Source of the DNA: JAWKWA01 sp041397765
GTDB lineage: Bacteria; Pseudomonadota; Alphaproteobacteria; Rhizobiales; Hyphomicrobiaceae
Reading direction: 5' to 3'
Assembly (NCBI GenBank): GCA_041397765.1
Contig: JAWKWA010000037.1
Location: 1-16,944, forward strand
Length of the DNA: 16,944 bases
The position numbers were made by a program, and so were the translations under genes. Numbering within the stretch: position 1 is the stretch's first letter; each line of letters starts with the position of its first letter. This document shows positions 7,201-13,637 of the stretch, piece by piece. The notes beneath the pieces are model-generated. The model worked only from the letters and a program-made list of their open reading frames with translations. It was not told the DNA's origin and made no database searches.

Positions 7201-8830
7201 GTGCTCGGACTACGACGAGCGGCCGGTCCGGATCGGCTACAACACCTATCAGTGCCGCGGTGGTCGTGGCGGCGGTGGCCATGGCGTGATCTGTCTCGAC
7301 GGCAAGTCGCGCGGCGGCGAGTGCCTGTGCGGCCGCGGCCAACGGGCCGAGCGGGTGCGCGAGGGCGTCTACAAATGCGTCGGTGGTGGCGGCGACGGCG
7401 GCCACTACACCTGCCCGAACGGCGCACGGCCGGTGAAGGCGAGCAACGGCAAGTGGCGTTGCCCGAAGCCGGACAAGATCGTCTGCAGCGGCGGCTCGGT
7501 GAAGGGTGATCGCTGCGTGTGCCCGAACGGGCGGCCCTATCAGGTCGGTGTTCGGCAGTATCGCTGCGTCAAGGACAGCGATCGGCAGATCACCTGCCAG
7601 GGCGGTTCGGTCGCGGGCAATCGCTGCGTGTGCGCCAAGGGCCTGAAGGTCGTCGGCATCGGCCGCAATGCCTATCGCTGCGTGCGGGGCAGCGATCCTG
7701 GCGGCGACGAGACGGGCGGCGGCAGCGCCGGCATCGTCTGCTCGGGCGGCAAGGTGCAGGGGCGGACCTGCGTGTGCGGGGCGAACTTCCGGGCGGTCCG
7801 CATCGGCAACAACCGGTACAACTGCATCCGTCGCGCCGATGGCGGTGGCGGTACGACGGGTGGCGATACGACGGGCGGCGGCCGCAAGGTGGTGTGCGTC
7901 GGCGGCAAGGTCGATGGGCGCAATTGCGTCTGCGGCTCGAACGAGAAGCGCGTCGCCTTCGGCCGCGACAAGTATCGCTGCGTGAAAACGGGTGGGGGAT
8001 CGACGGGCGGGGGATCGACCGGCGGTGGCGATACCGCGAAGGTGACCTGCTCGGGCGGCAAGGTGGTCGGTACGCGCTGCGTCTGCGGCTCGAACTTCCG
8101 CGCCGTGCCGATCGGCCGCAACAAGTATCGCTGCGTCAAGGGTGCCGACAGCGGCAGCGACCAGACGGGCGGCGGCAGCACGCCGAAAGTGGTGTGCTCG
8201 GGTGGCAAGGTGGTCGGCAACAGCTGCGTCTGCGGCTCGGGCCTGCGCATGGTGCCGACGGGTCGCAACAAATACCGTTGCGTCAAGCAGTCGGGCGGCT
8301 CCTCGGGAGGACAGACGGGCGGCGGCAGCACCAAGCCGAAGATCACCTGCTCGGGCGGCAAGGTGCAGGGCGGGTCTTGCGTTTGCGGTTCCAACTTCCG
8401 TGCCGTGCCGATCGGCAACAACAAGTACCGCTGCGTGAGGCGGGCCGACGGTGGTGCCGACCAGACCGGCGGCAGCGGCAAGAAGACGGCACCGGCGCGG
8501 GTGGTCTGCGCCGGGGGGAAGGTCTCCGGCAATAGCTGCGTGTGCGGCTCCGGCAAGCGGGCGGTTCCGATCGGCACCAACCGCTATCGCTGCGTGGCCG
8601 CGCAGACGGGCGGCAGCGCCGGGCAGGTCAAGAAGAAGGCGGCCGATCAGCGGGAGAAGAAGAAGGCGGCCGACCAGGCGAGGAAGAAAGCGGCCGATCA
8701 GGCCAAGAAGAAGGGCGGCAGCCAGGCGGGCGGCTGCCCGGCCGGCAAGTTCCCCTTCCAGGGCAAGTGCCTGACGAAGCAGCAGATCCAGCAGCGCCTG
8801 CAGCGGGTGAAGAAGCCGACCTCGCAATGA
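4292..8830 (+). CDS. Giant secreted Cys-rich repeat protein: beta-propeller, DUF11-like, peptidoglycan-binding, about 16 Cys modules
   Basis: A 1512-residue exported protein with no family name that I recognise as a whole. In order: a signal peptide (1-34, cleavage after ARA); an NHL/SMP-30-like beta-propeller region (about 80-520; blades such as NLTFDRERQLIYASDLDTG and VWGLKVHDGRLYYAV), with an Asp-rich Ca-binding-like loop DRDGDG at 155-160; a DUF11-type beta-sandwich from 550; a peptidoglycan-binding type-1 domain (about 661-722); Cys-rich modules (774-1435); a Lys/Ala repeat (1446-1480); and a final CPAG...GKC module. There are 72 Cys after the signal peptide, so Dsb-type oxidation in the periplasm is expected. 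I chose the ATG at 4292 for the signal peptide and the AGGAGGG upstream; the frame stays open to 4145. It is convergent with the EPS genes. A role as a wall-anchored surface or envelope protein is inference. Confidence 0.85.
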   Translation: MSPGLANPTFRSWSAASAVVALLFLLAAALGARAEDTEGAQSGSLLDPGQVVITGFSGTLVADSQKDVADAEKVDETFINPDGAVARIVDVSGVPAGTSTPGAEPAEAYSTTARQIGQVFGIAIDEAVNSETERPAPNIYLGASSAYGLHIVVPDRDGDGWPKRVETGDPEAEWMEGLFGTAAGGGPGSIWKIDGVTGEVSLFADITDRGEANSGPGLGNLTFDRERQLIYASDLDTGMIVSLDLDGNPLGVYDHGVDGRAAADLPAVEDDAEDRADIKSPQFKSSDPTTWGYTLPPRRVWGLKVHDGRLYYAVAEGPEIWSVGFTTDGEFDPQSARREIALPTDAEPYEVADISFTHDGIMILAQRPPVTGGYDYVTAVASGPARVLRYQPASDGSGAWEPVPEEYAVGLRADYRNTSGGVALGYGYKEDGGLDYGRCEAMLWTTGEGLLVESGKQIKVERVPGFAASAIDGIQGTDIDLIRPDNVPPEKARFVDYDGDFVDYGQRGHLGDIEIPYTCAGGDEPVWEPEYQVNWWDANYDGEAPEDSALDLAVTKTAPGSCRAGGICRFEVTVENRGDEVYYGPLLIGDTLSGGALTLVSTGPAPWGCSQSGSYVSCHRPPVYLKPGRSLTLSLSFRLSSSWSKPTLGNCAAIGWLASDNEKDTIRAVQNELARRGYYAGTADGIFGPQSADAVLNYQQDAGLDPSGEVDRELIISLFGKGAYRPGDADPGNDEGCAEHTVEEPYAAAADYVIYEPKPDAAPYIPPVFYPKPIRCEPGFARRGDSCVRICPPGTYFERGRCYYDEPEEIVCRGGRIPTPDGECICPPGTREQFTGVRTRCVVPERKICYGGYMEGGDCTCRPGYVPVSMGRRSWLCTRIVEKECIFGTWRGNSCVCPLNRYLVQIDRNRYECVRRQGGGPICIGGVSNNGRCYCPNDKDPRRIGANIFQCVGNDPIRCLGGYFQHGRCQCSDYDERPVRIGYNTYQCRGGRGGGGHGVICLDGKSRGGECLCGRGQRAERVREGVYKCVGGGGDGGHYTCPNGARPVKASNGKWRCPKPDKIVCSGGSVKGDRCVCPNGRPYQVGVRQYRCVKDSDRQITCQGGSVAGNRCVCAKGLKVVGIGRNAYRCVRGSDPGGDETGGGSAGIVCSGGKVQGRTCVCGANFRAVRIGNNRYNCIRRADGGGGTTGGDTTGGGRKVVCVGGKVDGRNCVCGSNEKRVAFGRDKYRCVKTGGGSTGGGSTGGGDTAKVTCSGGKVVGTRCVCGSNFRAVPIGRNKYRCVKGADSGSDQTGGGSTPKVVCSGGKVVGNSCVCGSGLRMVPTGRNKYRCVKQSGGSSGGQTGGGSTKPKITCSGGKVQGGSCVCGSNFRAVPIGNNKYRCVRRADGGADQTGGSGKKTAPARVVCAGGKVSGNSCVCGSGKRAVPIGTNRYRCVAAQTGGSAGQVKKKAADQREKKKAADQARKKAADQAKKKGGSQAGGCPAGKFPFQGKCLTKQQIQQRLQRVKKPTSQ
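6611..8596 (+). repeat. Array of about 16 Cys-rich modules inside the giant protein
   Basis: Each module reads roughly C-x-G-G-x(4-6)-G-x-x-C-x-C-x(8-12)-(I/V)-G-x-N-x-Y-x-C, giving four Cys, about 30 core residues, then a linker. Fifteen modules have the full four Cys and one (about 7412-7470) has two, giving 62 Cys. Modules start at 7733, 7889, 8042, 8189, 8342 and 8501 in the C-terminal part, a period of 147-159 bases. Early modules (6611-7470) are divergent and have short linkers. Later ones share SGGKV, CVCGS, RAVPIG and NKYRCV nearly unchanged and are joined by Gly/Ser/Thr linkers. The C-x-C plus distal C pattern recalls EGF-like modules, but I cannot assign a known domain. Confidence 0.85.
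8627..8734 (+). repeat. Lys/Ala/Asp/Gln short tandem repeat near the C-terminus
   Basis: Four copies of a KKKAADQ-like unit (the DNA repeats AAGAAGGCGGCCGATCAG with small changes) encode a highly basic, probably helical segment between the last Cys module and the final CPAG...GKC pair. Such a segment could bind anionic wall polymers or act as a rigid spacer. The near-identity at DNA level makes it prone to slippage. Confidence 0.75.
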
Positions 8831-8836
8831 GCGCGG

Positions 8837-8861
8837 CCGGCCAGAAGTCGCGATCGGCCGG
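8837..8861. terminator. Hairpin between the giant gene and the convergent ligase gene
   Basis: CCGGCC (8837-8842) and GGCCGG (8856-8861) enclose a 13-base loop starting seven bases after the stop of the giant gene, followed on the plus strand by TTCT. Its place in the 75-base spacer between two convergent genes fits a bidirectional terminator. The stem is short (6 bp). Confidence 0.35.
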
Positions 8862-8905
8862 TTCTCACTGGAGACGAGGCATGGCGGGCTGGCAGCGAAT
8901 GGGCC

Positions 8906-10471
8906 TCAGGCGGCGCGGAGCTTGCCCGGCCGAGCGGCGAAGCGGCGCATCATGCGCTGCGGCTTGCGGCTCGGCCCGCTGCCGGGACCTCTGCCGAAAG
9001 CGCTGCGGCGGACAAGGACGAGGCTCTCGCCCTCGCCGAAGGTGGCGCGGTGGCGGCCCGGCAGCGGCAGCGGGCGCCGGTCGCGCGGCAGCGGCGATTG
9101 CGGCCGCTCGAGCGGCGAGCTCGCCGGCACGATCGCGGGGCGCTCGCGGGTGATGCGCTTGGCGATCACCGCGCGCTTGCGGCGGATCTTGCCCTCGACC
9201 TGACCGACGACGACGGGGCGGCTGCGCGTTTGCGCGGGCTCGGCGAGACCTTCCGAGGGGCCATCGAGCTGCGAGGCCCGGCCGGCGGCGAGCGCCGTGC
9301 CCCAGACCAGTCCCATCAGCACGAAGAAATGCCGCCAGTGGTCGGTGTCGATGATCAGGCCTTCGGCGGCGGTGCTGAAGAAGGCTGCGAATGCGACGAT
9401 GGCGAGGCTCTGGAATGCGGTGCGGCGGAAGACGCCTTTGAGACCGACCAGGATCGTCATGACGACGAGCACGAGATACATGCCGCCGCCGAGCCAGCCG
9501 GCGTTGAGGAACATGCTCAGATAGACGTTGTGCACGTCCTCGTGGTGGTAGACGCGGCTGAACTCGAGCGCGCCGATGCCGAATGGGTGCTCGGTGATGA
9601 GGCTGCGGGCCTTCTCCTGACCGCCGAAGCGGCCCTCGGGGCCTTCGTCATAGCTCTGGGTCAGCGTGGCGCGCTCGGCGAGCAGCGTGCGCACGCTGTC
9701 GACCTGCGTCGCGCCGAGAATGACCGCCGACATGCCGATGACGCCGAAGAAGGCGAGCAGGAAGATGCGCAGCCGCTGTTTCGCCGTCTCGGCAGTGACG
9801 AAGCTCAGATAGCCGAAGGCCAGGAAGGCGAGGGCGAGGCTGAACCAGGCGCCGCGCGAGAAGGAGAGCAGTGTCGCCAGCGACAGAAGGCCGAGCATGA
9901 CGAGCGCGACGAAGGAGGAGAGGCCGCGCCGGCTGACGAAGAGATGGACCGCATAGGTCGCCGGCAGGACGAGGAAAGCACCGAAGACGTTGGGGTCCTT
10001 GAAGGTGCCGCGGGCGCGACCGAACTCGGTGAAGAGGTCCTGCAGCGAGGGCACGACGCCGAAATAGCCGACGAGCCCCGACACGGCCGCGACCAGCGAG
10101 GCGGCGATCATGGCGCCCATGACGATGCGCGTGTGGCGCACCGGAGAGCGGCGCACGAATGCGGCGATGACGAGGGCGGCGATCGACAGATAGAGCGTGA
10201 TGAAGGTATGCGTGCCGGCCTTGTGCAGATCGCCCGCGGTAATGGTCGAGGCGACGCCGCCGGCGCTGACCAGCAGCCAGAGCGCGAGGAACAGGACGAG
10301 CGCTGGCGAGAGCGGCGCAAGGCCGATCACCGGCAGCAGCACGATCAGCCCCATCATGATGAGGTCGAACGGCGCCGGCTCGGAAAATACGACGGCAGCG
10401 AGTGCCACGCCGAGCCATACGAGGAAGAGCGCGGTCCGATGGACCAGGCTCTTCCTCGGCTCGGCTGACAT
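8906..10471 (-). CDS. O-antigen ligase/polymerase-family (Wzy/WaaL-like) membrane protein
   Basis: A 521-residue polytopic inner-membrane protein with about 10-12 hydrophobic segments over residues 12-396. It has a large periplasmic loop holding EGRFGGQEKARSLITEHP, then FGIGALEF and the HEDVHNVYLSMFLNAGWLG motif typical of the Wzy_C/O-antigen ligase family (PF04932). In an EPS locus this protein most likely polymerises lipid-linked repeat units at the periplasmic face; transfer of glycan to a lipid or protein is the alternative. It follows the priming transferase by 65 bases. I chose the ATG at 10469-10471. Another ATG at 10535-10537 overlaps the upstream stop (TGATG), but the 22 codons it would add use codons rare here (CGA, GTA, AGG, TCT). 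The last 125 residues are an Arg/Pro-rich basic tail not expected in this family. Confidence 0.85.
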   Translation of the reverse strand: MSAEPRKSLVHRTALFLVWLGVALAAVVFSEPAPFDLIMMGLIVLLPVIGLAPLSPALVLFLALWLLVSAGGVASTITAGDLHKAGTHTFITLYLSIAALVIAAFVRRSPVRHTRIVMGAMIAASLVAAVSGLVGYFGVVPSLQDLFTEFGRARGTFKDPNVFGAFLVLPATYAVHLFVSRRGLSSFVALVMLGLLSLATLLSFSRGAWFSLALAFLAFGYLSFVTAETAKQRLRIFLLAFFGVIGMSAVILGATQVDSVRTLLAERATLTQSYDEGPEGRFGGQEKARSLITEHPFGIGALEFSRVYHHEDVHNVYLSMFLNAGWLGGGMYLVLVVMTILVGLKGVFRRTAFQSLAIVAFAAFFSTAAEGLIIDTDHWRHFFVLMGLVWGTALAAGRASQLDGPSEGLAEPAQTRSRPVVVGQVEGKIRRKRAVIAKRITRERPAIVPASSPLERPQSPLPRDRRPLPLPGRHRATFGEGESLVLVRRSAFGRGPGSGPSRKPQRMMRRFAARPGKLRAA

Positions 10472-10536
10472 CGGCCCCTGGGATGACGCGAAACCAGACA
10501 CTTCCCTACGCCTTACTCGGACGAGACAGCCTGACA

Positions 10537-12024
10537 TCAATACGCGTTCTCTGCTTTCAGAAGTGCAAACGGCGTCATGAACAGAATGTAAAGATCGAGG
10601 AACACCGACCAGTTCTCGATATAGTAGAGGTCGTGCTCGACGCGGCGCTGGATCTTCTCGGCGGTGTCGGTCTCGCCGCGCCAGCCGTTGATCTGGGCCC
10701 AGCCGGTGAGGCCGGGCTTGACCTTGTGGCGGGCGTAGTAGCCGTCGACCACGTCCTGGTAGAGCCGGTCGGCGGCCTTGGCCTGGAGGGCGTGCGGACG
10801 CGGGCCGACGAGGGAGAGCTGGCCGGTCAGCACGTTGAAGAGCTGCGGCAGCTCGTCGAGGCTGGTCTTGCGGATGAAGCGGCCGACGCGGGTGACGCGC
10901 GGATCGCCCCTGGTGACGAGACGGGCGGCATCGGCGTCCGACTGGTCCACATACATCGAGCGGAACTTGAAGACCTCGATCAGCTCGTTGTTGAAGCCGA
11001 AGCGCTTCTGGCGGAACAGCACCGGGCCGCGGCTGTCGAAACGAACGGCGGCGGCGACCGCCAGCATGACCGGCGCCAGTGCGATGAGCGCAAGGAGCGC
11101 AATCGTCTTGTCGAACAGCCATTTCAGGATGAACGACCAGTTGGCGATCGGCCGGTCGGCGATGTCGATGAAAGGCACCGAGCCGATATAGGAATAGGCG
11201 CGGGGGCGGAAGTTCAGCTTCGACATGTGCGCCGACAGGCGGATGTCGACGGGCAGCACCCAGAGCTTGCGGAACACCTGCAGGAGGCGGTTCTCGGCGT
11301 GCATCGGCAGGCTGACGATCAGCATGTCGACGCGCGACTTGCGACCGAACTCGACGAGATCGTCGATCGTGCCGAGATGGGGATAGCCGGCCGCGGCGGT
11401 GCCGAGGCGCTCGGGCGTGCGGTCATCGAAGATGCCGCAGATGCGGATCTCGTTGCTGCGGTCGCTCTCGAGGGCGCGGATGAGGGCAGAGGCAGGCTCA
11501 CCGCCGCCGATGATGACGGCGCGACGCTGCAGGCGTCCAGCATCGAGCCAGCCCGAGACGGCCTGTGCCAGCACGATGCGTCCGGCCAAGAGCGCGATGC
11601 CGCCTGCGGCATACCAGGTCAGCAACCAGACGCGCGAGAACTCGGGGCCGACCTTCAGGAAGAAGGCGGCCGCCGTCAGGAAGGCGAAGACGATGGTCCA
11701 GCCGAGCCAGAGACGGGGGAGCAGGCGGATCGGCTGGGTGAAGGCCGAGACGCCGTAGAGCCGCAGTGCGGCGAAGGCTACGATGACAGCGAGGCCGGCG
11801 AGCGAGGCGACGACCAGATAGGGCGCGCGCTCCTCGAAACCGGTGCTGTTCACATAGGTCTCGAACACCGCGAAACCGGCCACGGCGGTCAGCGCGAACT
11901 CGCCGGCCCTGACGAGGTCGGTCAGAATCTCGGGCGAGATGAAGCTCGAGGTGCGTCCGGTCGCGAGATCGACGAGACGGGGCTTGGTGCCAAGCACGGA
12001 GTCGGATGCGGCAGTATCGGTCAT
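10537..12024 (-). CDS. Polyprenyl-phosphate hexose-1-phosphate transferase starting exopolysaccharide synthesis (WcaJ/HfsE-like)
   Basis: A 495-residue large monotopic phosphoglycosyl transferase. It moves a sugar-1-phosphate, typically glucose-1-P or galactose-1-P, from a UDP-sugar to undecaprenyl phosphate, the first step of EPS repeat-unit assembly at the inner membrane. Four N-terminal membrane helices lie at about 38-150, then a Rossmann-like domain beginning RRAVIIGGGEPA (168-178), a re-entrant hydrophobic segment (about 298-325), and the catalytic domain: GPVLFRQKRFGF (333-344), FKFRSMY (352-358), KTSLDELPQLFNVL (386-399) with the D390-E391 dyad, LVGPRPH (405-411) and KPGLTGWAQINGWRGE (436-451). 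The last pattern is typical of undecaprenyl-phosphate glucose phosphotransferases. The ATG at 12022-12024 is the only reasonable start, with a weak ribosome site (GAGAG). It lies downstream of the GT4 gene on the same strand. Confidence 0.92.
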   Translation of the reverse strand: MTDTAASDSVLGTKPRLVDLATGRTSSFISPEILTDLVRAGEFALTAVAGFAVFETYVNSTGFEERAPYLVVASLAGLAVIVAFAALRLYGVSAFTQPIRLLPRLWLGWTIVFAFLTAAAFFLKVGPEFSRVWLLTWYAAGGIALLAGRIVLAQAVSGWLDAGRLQRRAVIIGGGEPASALIRALESDRSNEIRICGIFDDRTPERLGTAAAGYPHLGTIDDLVEFGRKSRVDMLIVSLPMHAENRLLQVFRKLWVLPVDIRLSAHMSKLNFRPRAYSYIGSVPFIDIADRPIANWSFILKWLFDKTIALLALIALAPVMLAVAAAVRFDSRGPVLFRQKRFGFNNELIEVFKFRSMYVDQSDADAARLVTRGDPRVTRVGRFIRKTSLDELPQLFNVLTGQLSLVGPRPHALQAKAADRLYQDVVDGYYARHKVKPGLTGWAQINGWRGETDTAEKIQRRVEHDLYYIENWSVFLDLYILFMTPFALLKAENAY

Positions 12025-12220
12025 GGGGCTCTCGAATGCAGGATGCAGGCCGTCGCCATCGGGCTGGCCGCAGCCGCGACCCTCGGATGGCGACCCATGG
12101 CAAGCAGCTTCCGTGCCAGATCGGGAGCGCGTTAAGGATGATGCAAGGGACGATGGCGGCCGATGTTCCGCGGGCGTGGCAAATGCGCGAACGCAATGCG
12201 GTTGGAATCGCGATCCGGGA

Positions 12221-13378
12221 TCAGGCGCTCTCGGCGAGAGCGCGCGCGCCATGCGAGGGGGTGGCGCTCGCGTAGAAATCGAGAACCGCATCCGTCATGC
12301 GCGCGACGGTGAAGCGGCCGGCGATGTCGGCGCGGACGGCGAGAGCCTGCGCGCACGCGCGATCGGGGTCGTCGGCCATGTGCTCCATCGCCGAGGCGAG
12401 TGCGTCGACATCATCGGGTGCAACGAGATCGCCGACGGCCGAGGAGAGGATCTCGGGTATGCCGCCGACGCGCGTGGCGATCATGGGCATGGCGGCCGCC
12501 GCGGCCTCGAGCACGATGTAGGGGAAGGATTCGGCGCGCGAGGGAACGACGAGGCAGCGCCCCATGGCGAAGGCGCGGCGTGCGGGCATGACGCCGGGAA
12601 AGGAGATGCGCGGCCCGAGCCCGTGCGCGTTCGCCCGGGCGATGAACGCATCACGGTCCGGTCCGTCGCCGACGATGACGGCGCTGAAGGAATGGGCCGG
12701 CGAAAGCCGTGCGAGCGCATCGATGAGCAGATCGACGCCCTTCAGCAAGCGCAGCTCGCCGATAAACAGGAAATCCGCCGCATCGCCGGCCGCCGCGCTC
12801 GGCACGAACTCGGCCTCGAGGAGACCATTCGGCACGAGGCGCACGGGGCAGGACGGTGCGCCGACCTTCACGGCATAGGTGTCGGCGGCGTAGCGGCTCT
12901 CGAAGATGAGGCCGTCGGTGATCGGCTCGAGACTTCTTTCCAGCGACAGGAAGACGAAGCCCTTCACGCTGTTGCGCTCGAAGTGCAGGCTGCCGCCGTG
13001 AGGCGTGTAGAAGCAACGCACGGTGCGGCCGGCGCGGCGCAGCGCGGCAGCGGCAAGACGGCCATAGGCGCCGCCCTTGGCACCGTGTCCATGAATGATG
13101 TCGGCATCGACACGCGCGGCGAAGAGACGCGTCGCCTGATATGCGGAGAGATCGCTCGCTCCGATGTCGCGCGCCATGGGCACGCGGACGAGGCCGAGCG
13201 CGAGCGAAGGACGAAGGCCCTCAAGCACTTTCTCGGCGGTCGTGCCGCCGGTGGTGCTGTCGCAGACGATGCCGATGGCGTGGCCGCGCGCGGCCTGCTC
13301 GCGGGCAAGATCGACGACATGGCGGAACAAGCCGCCGACAGGCGCCCTCAGGCAATGGATGATCTTCAACTTCGCCAT
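12221..13378 (-). CDS. GT4-family glycosyltransferase
   Basis: A 385-residue GT-B retaining glycosyltransferase, expected to add a sugar to the lipid-linked repeat unit on the cytosolic face. The N-terminal half has the acceptor-side glycine loop PVGGLFRHV (13-21), IIHGHGAKGG (95-103) and YTPHG (124-128). The C-terminal half has FIGELRLLKGVDLLI (205-219), VGDGPD (236-241), PGVM (261-264), and the E283-x7-E291 motif within ESFPYIVLE that contacts the nucleotide sugar. The ATG at 13376-13378 has AGGAG nine bases upstream and directly precedes the first beta strand (KLKIIHCL); the frame stays open to 13489 without homology. The donor and acceptor sugars are unknown. An 8-bp GC hairpin (12225-12243) overlaps its last codons, and the next gene starts 196 bases further on. 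Confidence 0.92.
   Translation of the reverse strand: MAKLKIIHCLRAPVGGLFRHVVDLAREQAARGHAIGIVCDSTTGGTTAEKVLEGLRPSLALGLVRVPMARDIGASDLSAYQATRLFAARVDADIIHGHGAKGGAYGRLAAAALRRAGRTVRCFYTPHGGSLHFERNSVKGFVFLSLERSLEPITDGLIFESRYAADTYAVKVGAPSCPVRLVPNGLLEAEFVPSAAAGDAADFLFIGELRLLKGVDLLIDALARLSPAHSFSAVIVGDGPDRDAFIARANAHGLGPRISFPGVMPARRAFAMGRCLVVPSRAESFPYIVLEAAAAAMPMIATRVGGIPEILSSAVGDLVAPDDVDALASAMEHMADDPDRACAQALAVRADIAGRFTVARMTDAVLDFYASATPSHGARALAESA
12225..12243 (-). terminator. Hairpin over the 3' end of the GT4 gene
   Basis: GCGCTCTC (12225-12232), GGC loop, GAGAGCGC (12236-12243) is a perfect 8-bp stem formed by the last codons before the stop of the glycosyltransferase gene. It may slow or end transcription before the priming-transferase gene, or simply protect the 3' end. 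No U-tract follows, and chance is possible in this GC-rich DNA. Confidence 0.3.
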
Positions 13379-13433
13379 CTCTTGCTGCTCCTCGGCCGGC
13401 GCCGGACCGCTGTCGATACCCGGTGCTGCGTGG

Positions 13434-13544
13434 TTACAGTGCGGGTCGAAACGAGGCATGCCTGTGCAAGTCCGATACCGGGGCGGCACCCTTCACCGAG
13501 AGCCAGTCCGACCGAGAGGAGATCGGATTGGCGATGTCGGACAT
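13434..13544 (-). CDS. Possible 36-residue small ORF (leader peptide candidate)
   Basis: The ATG at 13542-13544 is preceded by GGAGAGGAGC, one of the better Shine-Dalgarno sequences here, with GGAG six bases before the start. It encodes 36 residues beginning MSDIANPISSRSDW and ends at TAA (13434-13436), 55 bases before the start of the GT4 gene on the same strand. No transmembrane segment or known family is visible, and the codons are mixed (common GCC, CTC and TCG but also TCT, GGT and GTA). The ribosome site and the start codon each lie in an arm of an inverted repeat, so translation could be structure-controlled. It may equally be a chance ORF. Confidence 0.25.
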   Translation of the reverse strand: MSDIANPISSRSDWLSVKGAAPVSDLHRHASFRPAL

Positions 13545-13593
13545 GCTCCTCTCCAATTCTTTGCCTCAGGGTCCTATTGGGGTCCCGTTCACG

Positions 13594-13623
13594 GCCTCGA
13601 TGCGCGCGTGGATGCTCGCACCT
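13594..13623. repeat. Dispersed repeat motif, copy 1
   Basis: The 30 bases from GCCTCGATGCGCGCGTG to CTCGCACCT, followed by CGACCGATCAG, closely match the repeats at 16843-16944 (CTCGATGCGTGCGTG and CTCGCATCT, with CGACTGATCAG after one unit). This copy lies just beyond the stop of the export lipoprotein gene. No transposase is nearby. It may be a REP-like or MITE-like element. Confidence 0.45.
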
Positions 13624-13637
13624 CGACCGATCAGCCC

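Larger units (their letters stand above)
13379..13637. other. Structured spacer between the GT4 and export lipoprotein genes
   Basis: 259 bases with more structure than usual. On the minus strand it carries a 36-codon ORF with a good ribosome site (13434-13544), two interleaved inverted repeats over that start (8 bp at 13514-13521/13546-13553 and 7 bp at 13506-13512/13536-13542), and an 11-bp palindrome ATGTCGGACAT (13534-13544). At 13594-13623 is a copy of the motif repeated at the right end of the window. It probably includes a promoter or leader for the GT4 gene, but I cannot place -35/-10 elements. Confidence 0.45.

Noticed and set aside
7412..8600. CRISPR-like regular repeats
   Set aside because: The repeats are in frame, about 150 bases long, with coding variation between copies, and they encode Cys modules. 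No CRISPR repeat/spacer pattern or cas gene.
4325..8827. A 1500-codon open frame on the minus strand opposite the giant gene
   Set aside because: It is the frame that reads third-position G/C of the real gene. Its translation is low-complexity Ala/Arg/Asp/His with no motif, ribosome site or signal. The plus-strand frame has recognisable domains and a signal peptide.
9050..10468. 472-codon plus-strand ORF opposite the O-antigen ligase gene
   Set aside because: Asp/Glu/Arg/Gly/Ala-rich noise without motifs, caused by the codon bias of the membrane protein on the other strand.
10472..10537. Start of the ligase at 10537, overlapping the upstream stop as TGATG
   Set aside because: Attractive for translational coupling, but the extra 22 codons use codons rare in this genome, have no hydrophobic segment, and no strong ribosome site. 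Kept as an alternative only.
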